Assembly: GCA_028532985.1 (NCBI GenBank)
Contig: JANCIK010000003.1
Span: 630,001 to 694,000, forward strand
Origin: Stropharia rugosoannulata
Taxonomy: Eukaryota > Basidiomycota > Agaricomycetes > Agaricales > Strophariaceae
Length of the DNA stretch: 64,000 nt
Direction of reading: 5' to 3'
How positions within the stretch are numbered: the stretch's first letter is position 1; the number at the start of each line of letters is the position of its first letter. Both the position numbers and the translations under genes were made by a program. The notes below the pieces were generated by a model. The model saw only the letters and a list, made by a program, of their open reading frames with translations, made no database searches and was not told where the DNA came from. Shown here in pieces: positions 23,100-35,672 of this stretch.

Positions 23100-23943
23100 T
23101 TAGCTCCTCGATAGTTCCTCAAAAAATCCACGAGCTTTGTGTATACCGGGGCAAACGGCCAGCCGTGTCTTTTCATCTTCTCGCAGGACTCTCCGGGCAA
23201 GGTCACCATTGGCCAGCCAGGCAGCTATACCGAAGCGTACACCGCTTTCATTGAACACCTTCGCAAGCCTGTCTCGTTGAAGCGACCACTTGAGTTGGCG
23301 CACGATAGGCAAAAGCGAGCGAGCGACATTTGGAGACGACGACTCTTCATCTGGATAGACGTGACGCGAATATAGTGTCTTCAGCAAGCTTCCGGGGGCT
23401 ATACGTCTACGTAGCTGCCCGGAGAGCACGTTCGATGCAAGGCGACGCGAAAGCTCCCGGCCGTTCTCGTATTGAACAACGGACTGCAGAAGAACGGTAT
23501 CAGTATGTATCACGCATGTATCAGACCAAGTGCATATGGCATAGTCTCATCAGGCTAGCTTACGTTCTTGGAGTAGATGTATGCTCCCATCCGCCATTGC
23601 CGTTCGATAGCATTGCCTCGCAGCACACCGCGGTGAACTAGGTCCGGAATGGTTGGTCGTAGCGCGTCGCCCAATGGCCCCTTCCCGAAGAGGTTATGGC
23701 TCACACGAGAGGGCGAGACAATCAGCAGGCGATATCTGTGTAGTACAGGATCGCTAGTTAGCGCAGCGAGCTCTGGCACCACTCTTTCGATTACGTCCAA
23801 ATCTGGGAGGTCCAGGTAGGAAACTTCGATCTCGAGCGTCAGTGATATACCATCTACTTGCTAAGCTGCGTACGTATATGCAGGAGTATCTCTGGAGGAA
23901 ACTCCCGCAGGGCGCCGAAACCTGGGCTGGACTGAGAGTTCAT
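23100..23943 (-). CDS. F-box protein
   Basis: Exons 23874-23943, 23564-23823 and 23100-23483 give 237 aa. The F-box is split by intron 1 (50 nt, CTGAC branch site): ALREFPPEILLHI joins LSYLDLPDLDVIERV. The remainder is rich in Arg/Leu, with SPSRVSHNLFG and a block containing GQLRRR and HVYPDEE. I recall this architecture as a conserved basidiomycete-specific protein without a known role. F-box proteins bind Skp1 in SCF ubiquitin ligases; the substrate is unknown. The start at 23943 is the only ATG that leaves the F-box complete. Confidence 0.75.
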
Positions 23944-24284
23944 GCAATACAGAGGGACATAGGCATGTTCGCCGCTGCACGTAAGGTAGAGTTAAGACGA
24001 TAAGGTGTACATCACATGACTGTGACCTCACTGTGACACCTCGTGGTCCACGCGTCCTTGATGGTGCGCGTCAAGTGCGCATAAGCGCGCTCGGAGTGTG
24101 CTTAAAGGGCACTATGTGCAATCAAAGCAAGATTCTTCTTACTATAAAAAGAGGTATGGTTGAAAAGTCCAATGCAGATGCATCCATGACATTTGCATCT
24201 GCAATAACACTATCCGGTGCGCATATCTCATTCAATATATTATCTAATGACTGAGATGATTATTAGGCATGATATTTCACGTGG

Positions 24285-24455
24285 CTAAAGCGGAGCAACA
24301 CGTACTGCTTCTGCAAATGATGAGGTAGAATGATTTTCCTTATCTGAATCTTCTTGCTCTTGAACCTTTTCTTTGGCTGTTTTCCTCCTCTTTACCCTTG
24401 GTGTTATATAGCCAGCAAGGTTAGAAATGGGATTAAACTTTCGTTTTGGAGGCAT
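24285..24455 (-). other. Short basic ORF beside a foldback repeat, possible transposon remnant
   Basis: An ATG at 24455 gives 56 codons, starting MPPKRKFNPISN, with a basic cluster (PRVKRRKTAKEK) and an acidic tail. The composition resembles N-terminal tails of nuclear or transposon proteins, but no domain is visible. It lies 100 bp from the foldback repeat. It may be chance. Confidence 0.25.
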
Positions 24456-24555
24456 CAGCTCTGTAGGAGGCAGGGGACTCAAATTTGCGAGCGGATATGG
24501 CACATTAGCGCGACGCGACGCGTTTTCTTAATTAGGCACATTTCGACAATAAATT

Positions 24556-24680
24556 GAATGGGGCACATTTGCCTGGAAACTATTACAAAATCTGTTTTCG
24601 CCAGATTTTAGCTATCCAGTCTATACAAATTCTGGCGAGAACACATTTTGATTTAACCCGGATTTGAGGATGCCCCATTC
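24556..24680. repeat. 125-bp foldback (MITE-like) inverted repeat
   Basis: Two arms of about 55 bp face each other around a short loop. The outer ends match exactly (GAATGGGGCA at 24556 and its complement ending at 24680). The inner ends match nearly (TTTTCGCCAGATTT against its diverged complement), with a more decayed middle. GGCACATT also recurs directly at about 24499, 24535 and 24562. This fits a small non-autonomous DNA-transposon derivative. Confidence 0.6.
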
Positions 24681-25237
24681 GAAATATGTCCTTCTCCCTG
24701 CCAAATTGACGTGGGTCTGTCACACTTGATCATGTGATGTACACCTCATCGTCTCAACTCTACCTTAGTAGCGGCGTTAGTGAAAGTCATATTGGATGTA
24801 TAGTGTGGGGTAGAAGGGCTGTTCTATGCTTGTGTTTAAATATGAGACTCGTTGCCAGCAACGCCTCAGAGGCGGACTGTGGGTATACGAAAGTAAGGGA
24901 TGCCGCAGTCAACCGTACCGCCCCTTTCTAGGCAACCCGAATTAGGAAATGACATAATTAGGTTAATCACGTGTTGTACGCGTCGCGTTCTAAGTAATAC
25001 TGGCCTGTCATTGGCCAGTGCCGTGGGGGTCAGGTTCAGTCCAATCATATGCCGATGTCAGTCTACCTGTTGTATATTAGGATTATAAGTTCTCTATAAT
25101 ACCTGTTTTACAGATATTGGAAACACTTTTGAATAAGTTATTACGTATTCCGACTTTCCCTTTACAAAAACTTTTGATATCCCGCTGAATCGTTCGCGCC
25201 GTGGGCGAGTTCCAGACAAATAGGCGATGTCATGTAA
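24681..25237. other. Intergenic, 3' of ALG9
   Basis: No coding signal. CGCGACGCGT-type sequence at 24508-24520 recurs inverted near 24980, which could mark the ends of a larger decayed element around the foldback repeat. Confidence 0.3.
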
Positions 25238-27620
25238 TCATGTCCAGCGTGTCCTCTTCACTACTCGCTCAACCTTTTCGTTTACTCGCTTGTCATTCCT
25301 AAGCAAGCAGAAGTCGCCAAATTCATTGTTATCCTGCCAGACTTGACCAGGCAACCAGAACATCCTGGTTAGAAGAGACGAGTGACGCGCATCGAGGAAC
25401 GGAAGGCAGGAAACACGCTCCCATGTGTCGTTCATGATTGCATATCTTGGTTCGAGATCTGTAGAAAGTGGATGCAATGGGAAGTCCAAGTCAACGAGAT
25501 AATCGCATTGACTTAAGGGAACCTGGTGAAACAATATGTTAATAAACCGACTATTCGAATACAGAGTGAACCCACATAATGGGAAGGGTCTTCCTTATTC
25601 AAATCATTCAGATCTTTTGGAATGTAATTTGTTTGAGGTTTGATCCACCAGTTCTTCGATACTTTGCGGAGTGCAGTGCTCGTTCCCACAGCTTGTGGGA
25701 GCTGGTCTGCTGCAGACAACTTTTCTTCAAAATGGCGAGGAAGCATTCCATCAAACTCGCTCTTGATAAATTCAACTTTGATTCCATTTGGGACGAGGTA
25801 GTGGCCGGAGAATCTGTGCCACTCTTTACCGAGGCACAGAGTGAGGTCTAATTCTTTGACAGGTGTTAAGTCAATACGGGGAATGTCGTCCTCAGATGTG
25901 CCTTCGGGGTATACAGGGAGCAGACCAGTGACATTCAGTAGACGCGGGATCTCATCAAATTGCAAGTCGAATGCAACGCTTAGAGGTGCATGATAGTAAT
26001 GGTAAAGCGCAAGCATTCGTGAAATGCCAATCACTGACGATGCCGCGACTAAAGACAAAGTAAAGTTTGCGAACATCACAGATTGTGACGCCTATATTCT
26101 TTGTCAATAAAGATTGGCGATAGAGACATCATACTCACCTGATAGGGTGATTTCGTGACCTTGATAAACGCTACTTCCAGCCATCCTCTGAGAAGGTATA
26201 CGGTTACAGCGGCATTAAAGCAAATCAACGGGTAAGCCGGCGTCATAAACCGTTCCTCTTTATGGGGTTGCAGCGTCAAGATTCCAATCCACAGATACAC
26301 TGGTGCAAGTCTGAGAGCTAGTACCGTGAATGGTGAGCTTTGATTTGTCGATGTCGAGTACAATCCAAGACGCTTGCGGTCGATAAAGAAAGACACAGCA
26401 AGGACAGGTATTGACGCCAAAGCAAGGAAAGGAACATAGTTGAAGTTAAGAATGAGATTCTTGATATAAAAATTCCAAGGTTCGGTGCCATATAAATCTG
26501 GTCCGCGTTCAGAGCCGCCGAAAATATTGTAGCGCACAATATTCCACGGCACAATGGCAAGCTTGCCATATGCCAGAGTATCGATGCCAATCACAGGTAT
26601 GAATATAAGCAAGGACAAAACCCCAGATCCAATCAGACGAGTTAGACGGTTTGTAGCCCATGCGACCCGTTTCTCAGGGGTGACGATGTCCGCACCGTAG
26701 ACAAAGAGCTCTTCGAAGACAAAGGGGATGGCAAGAGCAAGAGAGAATGGCCATCCGACGATGCCACCAATTGCGAAAAGAAGCGTGGCAGCAAATGTGC
26801 GATGGGCATTCTTTGAGGTCGTTGGAACGAACGCATATGACATGGCCAAAGAAGTGGTGTACATGGTGAACGTTGAGGGGAGCAAAGCTGGATGTTTGTT
26901 AGGCAGAAATTGGCAGTGTATACGTGAATTGTATCACCTGCAGATGCATTCCACATGCCGGCGCTAAAGAGCATGAAGAAGAAGAAATAGCGCCCCACGC
27001 GCTCATTAATGCTCACAACGACGGTCCGGTAAAGTTTCGCCTCGACAAGAGTGGATATTATAGCCAAGAAGATTCTAACGGCGAAGAATGCGGCACGCTA
27101 CTTACGGTCAGTGAATTGTAAACCCGGAGAAGTGCGGACATACTTTATCGCCGGGGAGGATGACTTTGCCAACTTGAGGGGGCAGGATGTGAAGAAGAAT
27201 GTACGCCCAACTGCGCAGAGCATATACTGGAGAGAGTTCCCATGTCTGGAAGCCATAGCCTTGGTCAAGAAAGTGTAGAGGCTCCCAGAAGTTAAATACT
27301 AAAAGTCGACCGGGTCAACACGGCATCCTCGTGGACATGAGCACTACTAACCTTCGTCACAGTCACTAATATTCGAGTACATCGCTCCAGCAACGCGTAC
27401 TAGCAGTAGGATTCGAACGGCTAGTGAGAAAGACGGTACCCATGGCCTGCGCTGCGCTCTGGTATTATTTCAGCAGTGTCCGTATCTACGGAGCAAAGGA
27501 CACTAACCTCCGAAGCTGGTCCTGCAAAATACCGGTATGCCTAGGCACTGGGGCGGGAGCTGGCTTGTCCGAAACGTTCGTAGGCCGTTGAAAAGTCAGT
27601 CTTTGAGCCTGCGACGCCAT
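25238..27620 (-). CDS. ALG9: Alpha-1,2-mannosyltransferase ALG9 (GT22)
   Basis: Seven exons (27508-27620, 27352-27446, 27144-27298, 26938-27097, 26139-26887, 25576-26091, 25238-25522) join to 690 aa. Family hallmarks are present: the luminal DCDEVFNFWEPLHF near residue 65 (catalytic Asp/Glu of this multi-helix GT-C family), GYGFQTWELSP, the HKEERF signature in exon 5, and about ten hydrophobic helices. ALG9 sits in the ER membrane and adds the seventh and ninth mannose from dolichyl-phosphate mannose to the lipid-linked N-glycan precursor. The long C-terminal luminal part ends with WT. Introns are 46-61 nt. Confidence 0.93.
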
Positions 27621-27942
27621 GTTTTAGATAACAGCGTGCAGGGAAGGCGAAATTGGAATACGTATAAGCGCAAAACCAGTGAGGTTTCGTCATATCCTAT
27701 TTGGCAATAGCCTCCGACGGTCGCGCGAGAGACGCGCGACACGGAAAAGTCGGACGCGTCATGCGCTTTTCTTCTTGATGACTACTGTACTTCCAATCAA
27801 AGCTCTCAATGCCTTTTTACTAGTATTATAAATCGTTAACGACAGAAAAATAGGGCTAAAAGACGCCGTCCCAGACTGCACTACAGCGAACCGGAAACTA
27901 TTCAAGACAATCCTTATACGCCTAATCCAACAAGTTTCACTG
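27621..27942. promoter_or_regulatory. Divergent promoter region of ALG9 and the MOSC gene
   Basis: 322 bp between two outward-facing start codons. A GCGCG/CGCGAC-rich patch lies at about 27720-27745. No clear TATA box is placed for either gene. Confidence 0.5.
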
Positions 27943-29492
27943 ATGCCATTGGCTGGCGACTACTTCCGCTATGAACTTCCTCATGACCTTGAGAACCTGA
28001 TACCTTATGGATGGACCATCTCAGCTATTCTGCTTTCTCTGGCCAGCTTCTTTTACATCTATCAACGTCAAAGGCATACTGCTACTCTCGCCTCACCTAA
28101 ACCTGCCCCTGCTAAACCAAGTGCACCTGTAATGACACCACTTCCGGGTGACGTGGTTGTATCTAAAATATTGATACACCCAATCAAGGTATTTGTTAAA
28201 TTACCGGAAAGTCAATGAATTGGAGGTTGACTTTGACAGAGCTGCAGAGGCATTTCTGTGCCTACAGCGAACTATACCATAGAGGGAATGGAGGTTTAGA
28301 AACCACCTATTGAAGTCTGCTATAACGGTACTGATATAGGAAAATTAGAATGATAGGATTTGGTGCATCATGGACGCCGCTAAGCTTAAAATCCTTACTG
28401 CAAGGGAGGTACCAAAGGTTAACCTTGTCTTCTTACCCGACAAATGCAACCGACCTGATTCGCTGCCGCTCATAGATGGTCCTTATAACACCTTCTATCG
28501 AACCAGACGGAACGCTTAAAATTACGTTCCCAGAGAATGCAGGATGCGAAGCCTTCTCGGTACCTCTGCAACCCACTGAAGAGATATTACAGTCATGGAC
28601 GTCGTAAGTCCTACTTGTTGACACAGTACTTCTTTCTGAAGCTTCATAGGCTCCCAGAAATTGAGATGTGGCCTACACATGGTCCGCTAGATGGCTATAT
28701 CTGTGAATCCTTGACAGGTCCCAAAGGAACCGCTTCAGAGACTCTATCCAAATACTTCGAGAAGCCTGTCCATCTCCTCTTCAAAGGGCGTACACCACGA
28801 CGAATAGATCCAACGGTTGCGTTCCCGGACCTCGATGCTACGGCAAAGTATCAGGATATGTATCCGTTGTTGGTCCTCTCAGAGGAAAGTACGATCGCAG
28901 TCGACACAGAGCTGAGGAAGCACGTTGGGTCACAAGGCATCAATGAAAAATGGAGCGTGGACAATGTTCCAATTGAACGGTATGTAGGCGCTCTCACCAT
29001 GATGCATTTTAATAGTTTTTTCTATCTTTCTATCTTTACCCTTACCCACGTATCTCCTTGTATCAATCCATTCACAAGAATGAGAGACAGCTAACGAATA
29101 TGTCCTTGTTAGGTTCAGACCCAATATCATTTTCCGCGGTGGCGGCCCGTTTGCGGAGGACAACTGGGAAAAGATATCCATCGGATCTCCAGACTCACCT
29201 TCGATAACACTTGTTTCCAAGTGTACTAGATGCCTGGTAAGTCCTTGTTGTATGAGATTGTCGGGCGCGTTAATGAAGCGTTTTACGTCAGCTCCCGAAC
29301 GTCAGCCCAGAAACTGGAGAACGAGATAATGCAGTGCCATTCAAGGTGCTCATGAAGTTCAGGACAGGGCTCGATCCAACTCATAAGCTAAAACCCTGCG
29401 TCGGATGCAACGGTGTCCCCAGCGCAAGTGGAAAGGTAAGCGTCGGAGACTGGGTGTATGTCACAAAGATGATTGTGCCGGGGGCACAGTAG
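27943..29492 (+). CDS. Membrane-anchored MOSC-domain protein (mARC-like molybdenum enzyme)
   Basis: Exons 27943-28188, 28240-28293, 28349-28417, 28476-28603, 28650-28979, 29113-29236 and 29292-29492 give 383 aa. An N-terminal transmembrane anchor (TISAILLSLASFFYIY) is followed by the MOSC N-terminal barrel (KILIHPIKSCRGISV, then NDRIWCIMD) and the MOSC domain, with FRPNIIFRGGGPFAEDNW and a conserved-cysteine segment (KCTRCLLPNV). Proteins of this type (mitochondrial amidoxime-reducing components) carry the Mo cofactor and reduce N-hydroxylated compounds. Intron 5 is long for this genome (133 nt). Intron 2 needs a weak GTTTAG donor but phase is exact. Confidence 0.88.
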
Positions 29493-30158
29493 GAACGTCA
29501 GCAGCGGCAAAAGATCGTCGTGGACAATTCAGGGTTTGAAGTCCACTAGGATGACCTATATAAGTACACGTAGCCCATAATAGCAAGGATGTTCAATGCA
29601 CCCACTGCGGCATGACAGACAGCGGCCAGCAAGGTGTTTCAAGTTGAAGAATGGGTATTTGGCTTGTCCAGAGGTGGTGGGCTGACATTGGAATGACGGA
29701 GGTCGGGCTGATGGCGGGCCGAGAAGTTACTCTGGATTCGGGAAGGAGCAGATGGCCAGGCACTCTCGTGCCATTCATATCTCCACCTGGAGAGATCTGG
29801 CCAGATCCTGCTCTTGCCTATCATGGATGCGGCAGCCGTGCACATAAACATGTCGGTATTCTTCTCCGGATTAGATGACTGTACTCCTGAGAAATTCGAG
29901 AAGGCGAGTGCGCTCAGCGCGAGCAGTGAAAAGAAAGGATTATAGGGTTAGGTTAGCGTTGAAAATAAGTATGATTGTGGGCAAGAGAGATCACGTGTAG
30001 AAACGTATAGCAAGGACGGTAGTTGTTGAGAAATTAGCATTGATTGGATCCATCCTGTACTTGATCCCCCTCCCCCAACTCTCCCCCTCCACCTTCCTGA
30101 CCTCCCTAGTCGCTGTCCGGATCAGCTCTTGGGTTCCAGACAGCCTCCGCCCACTGTT
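29493..30158. other. Intergenic with doubtful small ORFs
   Basis: An ATG-started minus-strand ORF (29639-29851, 70 aa) and overlapping ORFs have no recognisable domain and no clear splice partner. The right end is CT-rich (30062-30105), typical of fungal promoters, and precedes the USP start. Confidence 0.4.
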
Positions 30159-33100
30159 ATGGCAAGGTCTAAATGGATATCATTCGGAGCAGCACAACAG
30201 CTGGAGCGGGCGGCCAAAGCTGCTGCAATCCCTGTTGTAATCACCCTCCCGTCCTCCGCAGACGCGAAGAAGTTTGGTCTCGAGAACGTAAGTCCTACCA
30301 CCTCTCATTCTTACAGTTATTCACTCGCTCTTGGGCACCACTCAGTTCGGTAACACTTGGTAAGCTCCGGCTCGTGATACTTTTCGCAAGCTCTCCAATT
30401 CCTAACCGCTGCCGCTCCCAGTTATGCCAACTCCGTTCTCCAAGCCCTGTACTTCTGTACACCTTTCAGAGATCTACTCCTACAGGACTTTGAATCACCG
30501 CTTCCGCAACCCACGTCCCCATTACCCCCCGCTACTTCTACTAAACCTTCTCCACCCATCGCGCCCGTGAGGCGGAAGCCAGAGCGGCGGCCATCTACCG
30601 TGCCTAATCCACCCGATCCATCTGGCCCCGCGCTGCCTACAGGTACATTCCCCATTCCAACTTCCCCTGCAACGCTGTTTTCTGCTTTGCAATCATTATT
30701 TCTGCACATCTCGAGCAACCCAGGAGACAAGGGGACTGTATCTCCTCGTGCGTTCATTGACAAGCTGAAGGAACTCAATGACATCTTCCGGTCAACGATG
30801 CACCAAGACGCCCATGAGTTTCTTAATTACCTACTGAACCAGATCGTGGAGGAAATTGAGGAGGAGAGGAAGAAAAGCCAGGACGCTATAAACGGGGGTG
30901 ACCGTGAGTGTACTTTATATCATACACAAGATTTAATTTCACAGTTGTACAGTGTCGAATTCTGTCGCAACATTAGGGTCCAAGTCCCCCCCAACTGTCA
31001 TTACTGCTGCTAGTTCTAATTCGGGGACTCATCCGAGGGATGCGACTCTTGTACACAAGCTCTTCGAGGGTGTCTTAACCAGTGAAACTCGTTGCTTGAC
31101 GTGCGAAACTGTGGGTGAATCTGTGGTGTACGTGCCTTTCGAGTCTCACCGAGTCCCAGGTTTCTTCCCGTGATGAATCGTTCTTGGACTTGTCAATTGA
31201 TATTGAACAAAACTCAAGCGTCACGGCCTGTCTCCGACAATTCAGCGCAAGCGAGATGCTTTGTCAGAAGAATAAATTCTTCTGCGATGCTTGTTGCGAC
31301 CTGCAGGAAGCGGAAAAAAGGTACACAGGCATTTATAATGTCTATGGGAAATTAATGACATCGGTTACAGAATGAAAATCAAGAAATTGCCCAATGTCCT
31401 TGCTCTCCACCTGAAGAGGTTCAAGTACCAGGAAGATGTAGGCAAATACATCAAACTTGCTTATAGAGTGGCCTTCCCGTTTGAGCTTCGACTATTTAAC
31501 ACGGTAGACGACATGGATGACGCAGATCGTCTGTATAACTTGTTTGCCATTGTGGTACACATTGGAAAGTTCGTCATCTTTTTAACTGGGTTAAATGCCA
31601 AGTGTTATTACTAATCCCGGGTCTTGACAGTGGACCCCACCACGGACATTACATATCTATAATCAAAACCGTCGGAACCTGGCTTGTTTTTGACGACGAC
31701 AATGTATATCCTATACCAGAAAGCGATATACCCAAATATTTCGGCGATTCTAATTCAGGCTCTGCCTATGTATTGTATTATCAAGCTGTAGATATCGACC
31801 CAGGGTCTCTTGGTCTGCGAATTCCTGAACCACAACTGCCCACGGACGGAACTAGCGACCGCACGTCATCGACTCAACCAAATCTTTCCTCCCAAAACAA
31901 CCTTACACCCATCTTACCGCCCGGCCTAGGCACTGCCAATTCAGCCGATGCGAGCTCAGAGACTAATATCGCCCTCCCACCTCCAGCGACACAGTCGCCA
32001 GCGCCGGATAGGCCCCCCCTTCACCCTGTATCTATACCATCACAAATTCCTGGCCTAAACTCGCAGCCAGCATCGGCTGGTCTGACGCCCATGACGCCTA
32101 CCCATTTCGGAGCCAAAGTGTTAAATACATTGCGCCGACCTCCATCGATGACCAATACCAAGCTTACCTCTACCAATCACGGCACAAATGGGACAGAGAC
32201 GCGTAAGCATTCCGAAAAATCGCCCCGTACCTCAGTATCTGTTCCATCATTCGTGGCAGTGACCGAAAAAGAGGATGTTCCACCTGTTCCGCCTGTTCCA
32301 CCTGTTCCAATACCTCAAACCCCACTCGCCAGTCCTTTTTCTGTTATTCCTCAAGTAAACGAACCAGAAAAGGAAGATAAGTCATTGAAGAAGTTTAGTG
32401 CCGGTGGATGGTTCCGGAAACGCAAAAGCATACGTGTAACTGAAAAGCTGAGATTGGAATCGCCCACCTCGGAACTTCATTCACCTGTTCCAGAATCGTC
32501 AGGCCACACACATTGGTTCAATCGATCCACACAAAACTCTTCCAACGGAAGCATCCATCCACCACTACAACCTCTGAGACGCGCCACAGAAAATGGATCT
32601 GCAGATAGTAGCCTACATCCAGAGGCACTGAAGGGTCCAGCCAAGCCCGAGCTTAACGGACATGATGAATCTTTCTCCTATGGATCAATATCCTCCTCGC
32701 CAGGTTCGCTGTCCTTACAGAACTCCCAGACGGCGGCAGCGGACTCCCTCGCACGCCCGTCAACGGCAGCATCATATGGTTCAACTAGCACGGGTGGTCA
32801 CCTCGAAAGTGTTCCCGCCCGCAAATCATCTTTGCTTCCTTCAAACGAGCGCCATCACTCCAACTTGGAGCGCAGAAGCCTGGACTTCAAGACGATTCCA
32901 CCCTCGTCTTTTCCAGCCTCGAGCTCGGCAAACGGCCCGTTGCCGCCCAAGTCGCCATCGCGGCCGCGTACACATCGCCCGAATATCAGCAATGGGAATA
33001 TATTTAGCGCTGAACCAGAATCTGGCATGACCCCGTCGCCATTGATAGACGCCAGTGGCGCTTTGAATGGCTCACAGTCGTACGCGCCATCCGCACTGCG

Positions 33101-33281
33101 GAGTGCGCCGCCCCCGTCTTCCATAGCCACGTCTGCCGGGACTAACTACAGCACAGGAAGTACGAACTCTGGGAGTTCGAATTTCAAGCGTTCCGGTCGG
33201 AAGCTGAGCCTCACTGCACCCATGCTGGGCTTTGGAAAGCGGGATAAAGACAAAGACAAAGAGCGGGAGAAGGTTCGGTAA
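30159..33281 (+). CDS. Ubiquitin-specific protease (USP12/46, UBP9/13, CreB-like)
   Basis: Exons 30159-30287, 30346-30359, 30422-30903, 30953-31110, 31160-31320, 31371-31568 and 31631-33281 give 930 aa. The Cys box FGNTCYANSVLQ spans the 14-nt exon 2. A Pro-rich insertion follows, then [14 protein letters not shown], the zinc ribbon CLTC...[12 protein letters not shown], and the His box [10 protein letters not shown] with FDDDNV. All catalytic residues are present. The last 480 residues are Ser/Pro-rich and disordered, with a small [11 protein letters not shown] repeat (near 32280) and a Lys/Asp/Glu tail. In Aspergillus, CreB of this subfamily acts in carbon catabolite repression with a WD40 partner; that role here is inference. 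Confidence 0.92.
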
Positions 33282-33643
33282 TGGAGCCAGTTCTCTTGCT
33301 AATTAATTATCTTTGCCCATCAATCCACCCCAACTATTATTATTTTACAGACGGATAGATCAACCAGGATATCGGATTCTGTTGTACATCATGCACCCCT
33401 CGTCTTCCTGAGGATTTAATTGTGTTTTTTTTATTCCATTTTCGCCATCTTTTTACTAGTCACCATTTTGCATATGTCGCACATGTCCACCGAGCATTTT
33501 TCTATGTTAAGATTATTCGCAGAATACTACAAGATACATGTAAAGAGTGGCGCAATTAGCGACACATGTTATGATACACAAAGCAAGTCACAGCAAGTCC
33601 AACAATAATTGAAGTCCACATTGTCATTAGGTTGATGAATGGT
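33282..33643. other. Intergenic between convergent genes
   Basis: AT-rich 3' flanks of the USP and F-box genes. Nothing coding is seen. Confidence 0.4.
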
Positions 33644-35672
33644 TTAGGCGAAATATATGTCCTGCATGAAATCCGGTGCGGGTTCAATCAATTCTTTCCT
33701 CCACTTGTATGCGAGTCTATCGTGGGGCTCAACCACAGGAGCTAGATCGCAAACCAGCACGCAGTTAAGGTTGTCGGCGGACAGACAGATCCTGCCGCTG
33801 TTCTCGTCCCAAGAAATAGTAGACAAGCCTCCTTGTTCGGTGACTCTGCGGCCGACCTGCTCAGACTCTAAGATATCCCTGAAGGCAAAGGGGCAGTCGG
33901 CTTCGATCTCAGTGACGGACTCACTGATAACACTGGTCGGATAGAGCTTCGGAAACCGCTCTGCGTCCCAGTGGAAGCGCCGCAACTTTTTGAGTGGCGT
34001 AGCCTCTGTGATACCCTTGTCGATCTCGACGAGGAGGGTGCGTTCTGAGCCAGGCAGCGCAAGCTCGTCAAAATTGCGGTTGACCCGGAACAGGCTCTCC
34101 GAACTGACTTCTCGGTACTCAAAGCGCGTCTTGTCGTCCTGCCTCGCCCGGGGCCGCAGGTACCAGTATGCCATCCCCTTTGGCGATGACGTAGGCGCGA
34201 AGACCCAGATGGTGGCCGGACATTCCTCTTTCGCGAGGAGCTCGGGATGGTCGCTGCCCATCTTCCTGGTTGGCGCAGGGTCGCTGATGGCGACCTCGCC
34301 CAGTTGGCGGTCATCAGGGAATATGAAGCATTCAGTAGCAGTTGCCAAAGTCACCCCAGCTTTTTCCGGAAAATCGTAGAACTCGAATACTATGTGCTGG
34401 TTCTGGACACCCGGCTCATCAGCAATGGAGCGAACCACAAGCAGACCGTGTTGGCAGGGAAGGTATCGGAATGCGCGCACGCGATGGGGCTGTAAATGTA
34501 GACGTCAGATTATTTTTTTCGTCGGCGATTTCAACAAACATAACGCACGCTACCGATGTGCGCTGGATGGTCCTCGAACCTCAAAGTTGCCTGCGTACCT
34601 GCCGGTAGTAGGTGAAATCGGATTTGAGAAGAGCCTTCGATGAACCCGAGGCAAGTGGAGTCATGCATCGCAGCTTCCATTAATGAAGGAGACCAAATCT
34701 CAAAGTCTGTCTGCACTCTGAGGACGTCGCGGAAGGGACGTTCGCCCATATAGCGGATGTGTTCCATGTACGACCACCTATTGATGGCAGCCGCTGTTGG
34801 CTTGATGAGAACCTCAACGTTGTCGAGTCGCATGTGTACACAGCATGCATCATATACTAGTGGGTATTCGACGTCAATATTGTGCTTATGACTAAGTTCC
34901 GCAAGGTTAATACTGTCGAATTCGATTGTTAGACATATTTTTTCCTTGAAATACAGAAAATCAAAAGCTCACTTTGGAGGTGCCCCATGCTTGAATCGTC
35001 TCCTCGTGTAGTAGATCATGATTCCCTCCCTGTTGTCGTGGGCCATATACTTGGCTTGTAAGTCGTAGACTTTGTAGAAAGTCGACATTCGAGCCAACAG
35101 CCTGGAGCCATGAGTGATATCCAGCGCATACACCTCTATGTAAAAACGATCGAAATTACGATCCCGGACAGAGGCCACTAGGAATTTCCCCCCTGCCACC
35201 ATCTTCAAGTCGACGACCTTGAGATGTTGGCCAAACAGGATACGCTCTGAACGGATTCGAGGAAAGCCACGTCTCCAAGAGCGCTCCATGACACAAGCTG
35301 AAGTCACGATATGCTCGATTTCATGATTCGCGTCCACTGATTCAAATTTGAACGTCGGGCGGAGGGTCGATACGGGGATTCCGTGCAGCCTGCACATATA
35401 TCTGCGCCAAATGATTGGCTCATGAGTGAGGAGGTAGAACGCTTTGTTTGTCTGCAACCGGTGACTGATATTAGTTTGGACAGCGTGAAGGGTAAGCGAG
35501 CACATACCTGTCTCAGCCGTACAAGGTCTTCTACGAAAAGATATGGGAAGATGGTGTCGATTAAAATATCAGGAGTGAGCCGTATTATGTGGCACTGTTT
35601 TTTGCCGGGTCCAAAGCACAAACGAAAGGTATACCGGATGATTTCAGTAGCGTCTACAGCCCACGTAACCAT
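33644..35672 (-). CDS. F-box protein with long C-terminal region
   Basis: Exons 35508-35672, 34973-35451, 34549-34912 and 33644-34489 join in phase to 617 aa. The F-box (RLTPDILIDTIFPYL, VEDLVRLRQ, TNKAFYLLTHEPIIWRRY) crosses intron 1. The C-terminal 550 residues are a mixed alpha/beta region without a domain I can name. They contain short repeated hydrophobic strands (GGKFLVASVRDRN, YIEVYALDI, TIWVFAPTSS, CVLVCDLAPVVEP) that suggest a beta-propeller-like fold. It is a likely SCF substrate receptor. Intron 3 (GTGCGT, CTGACG, TTTACAG) was chosen for phase. A readthrough alternative ends early. Confidence 0.75.

Noticed and set aside
27413..27422. GGATTCGAAC, a perfect tRNA B-box on the minus strand
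   Set aside because: It lies inside ALG9 exon 2 and codes for conserved residues (AVRILL). There is no A-box or cloverleaf around it.
29593..29878. Overlapping 60-75-codon ORFs on both strands
   Set aside because: Neither strand gives a recognisable domain or a continuing exon. Kept only as an intergenic note.
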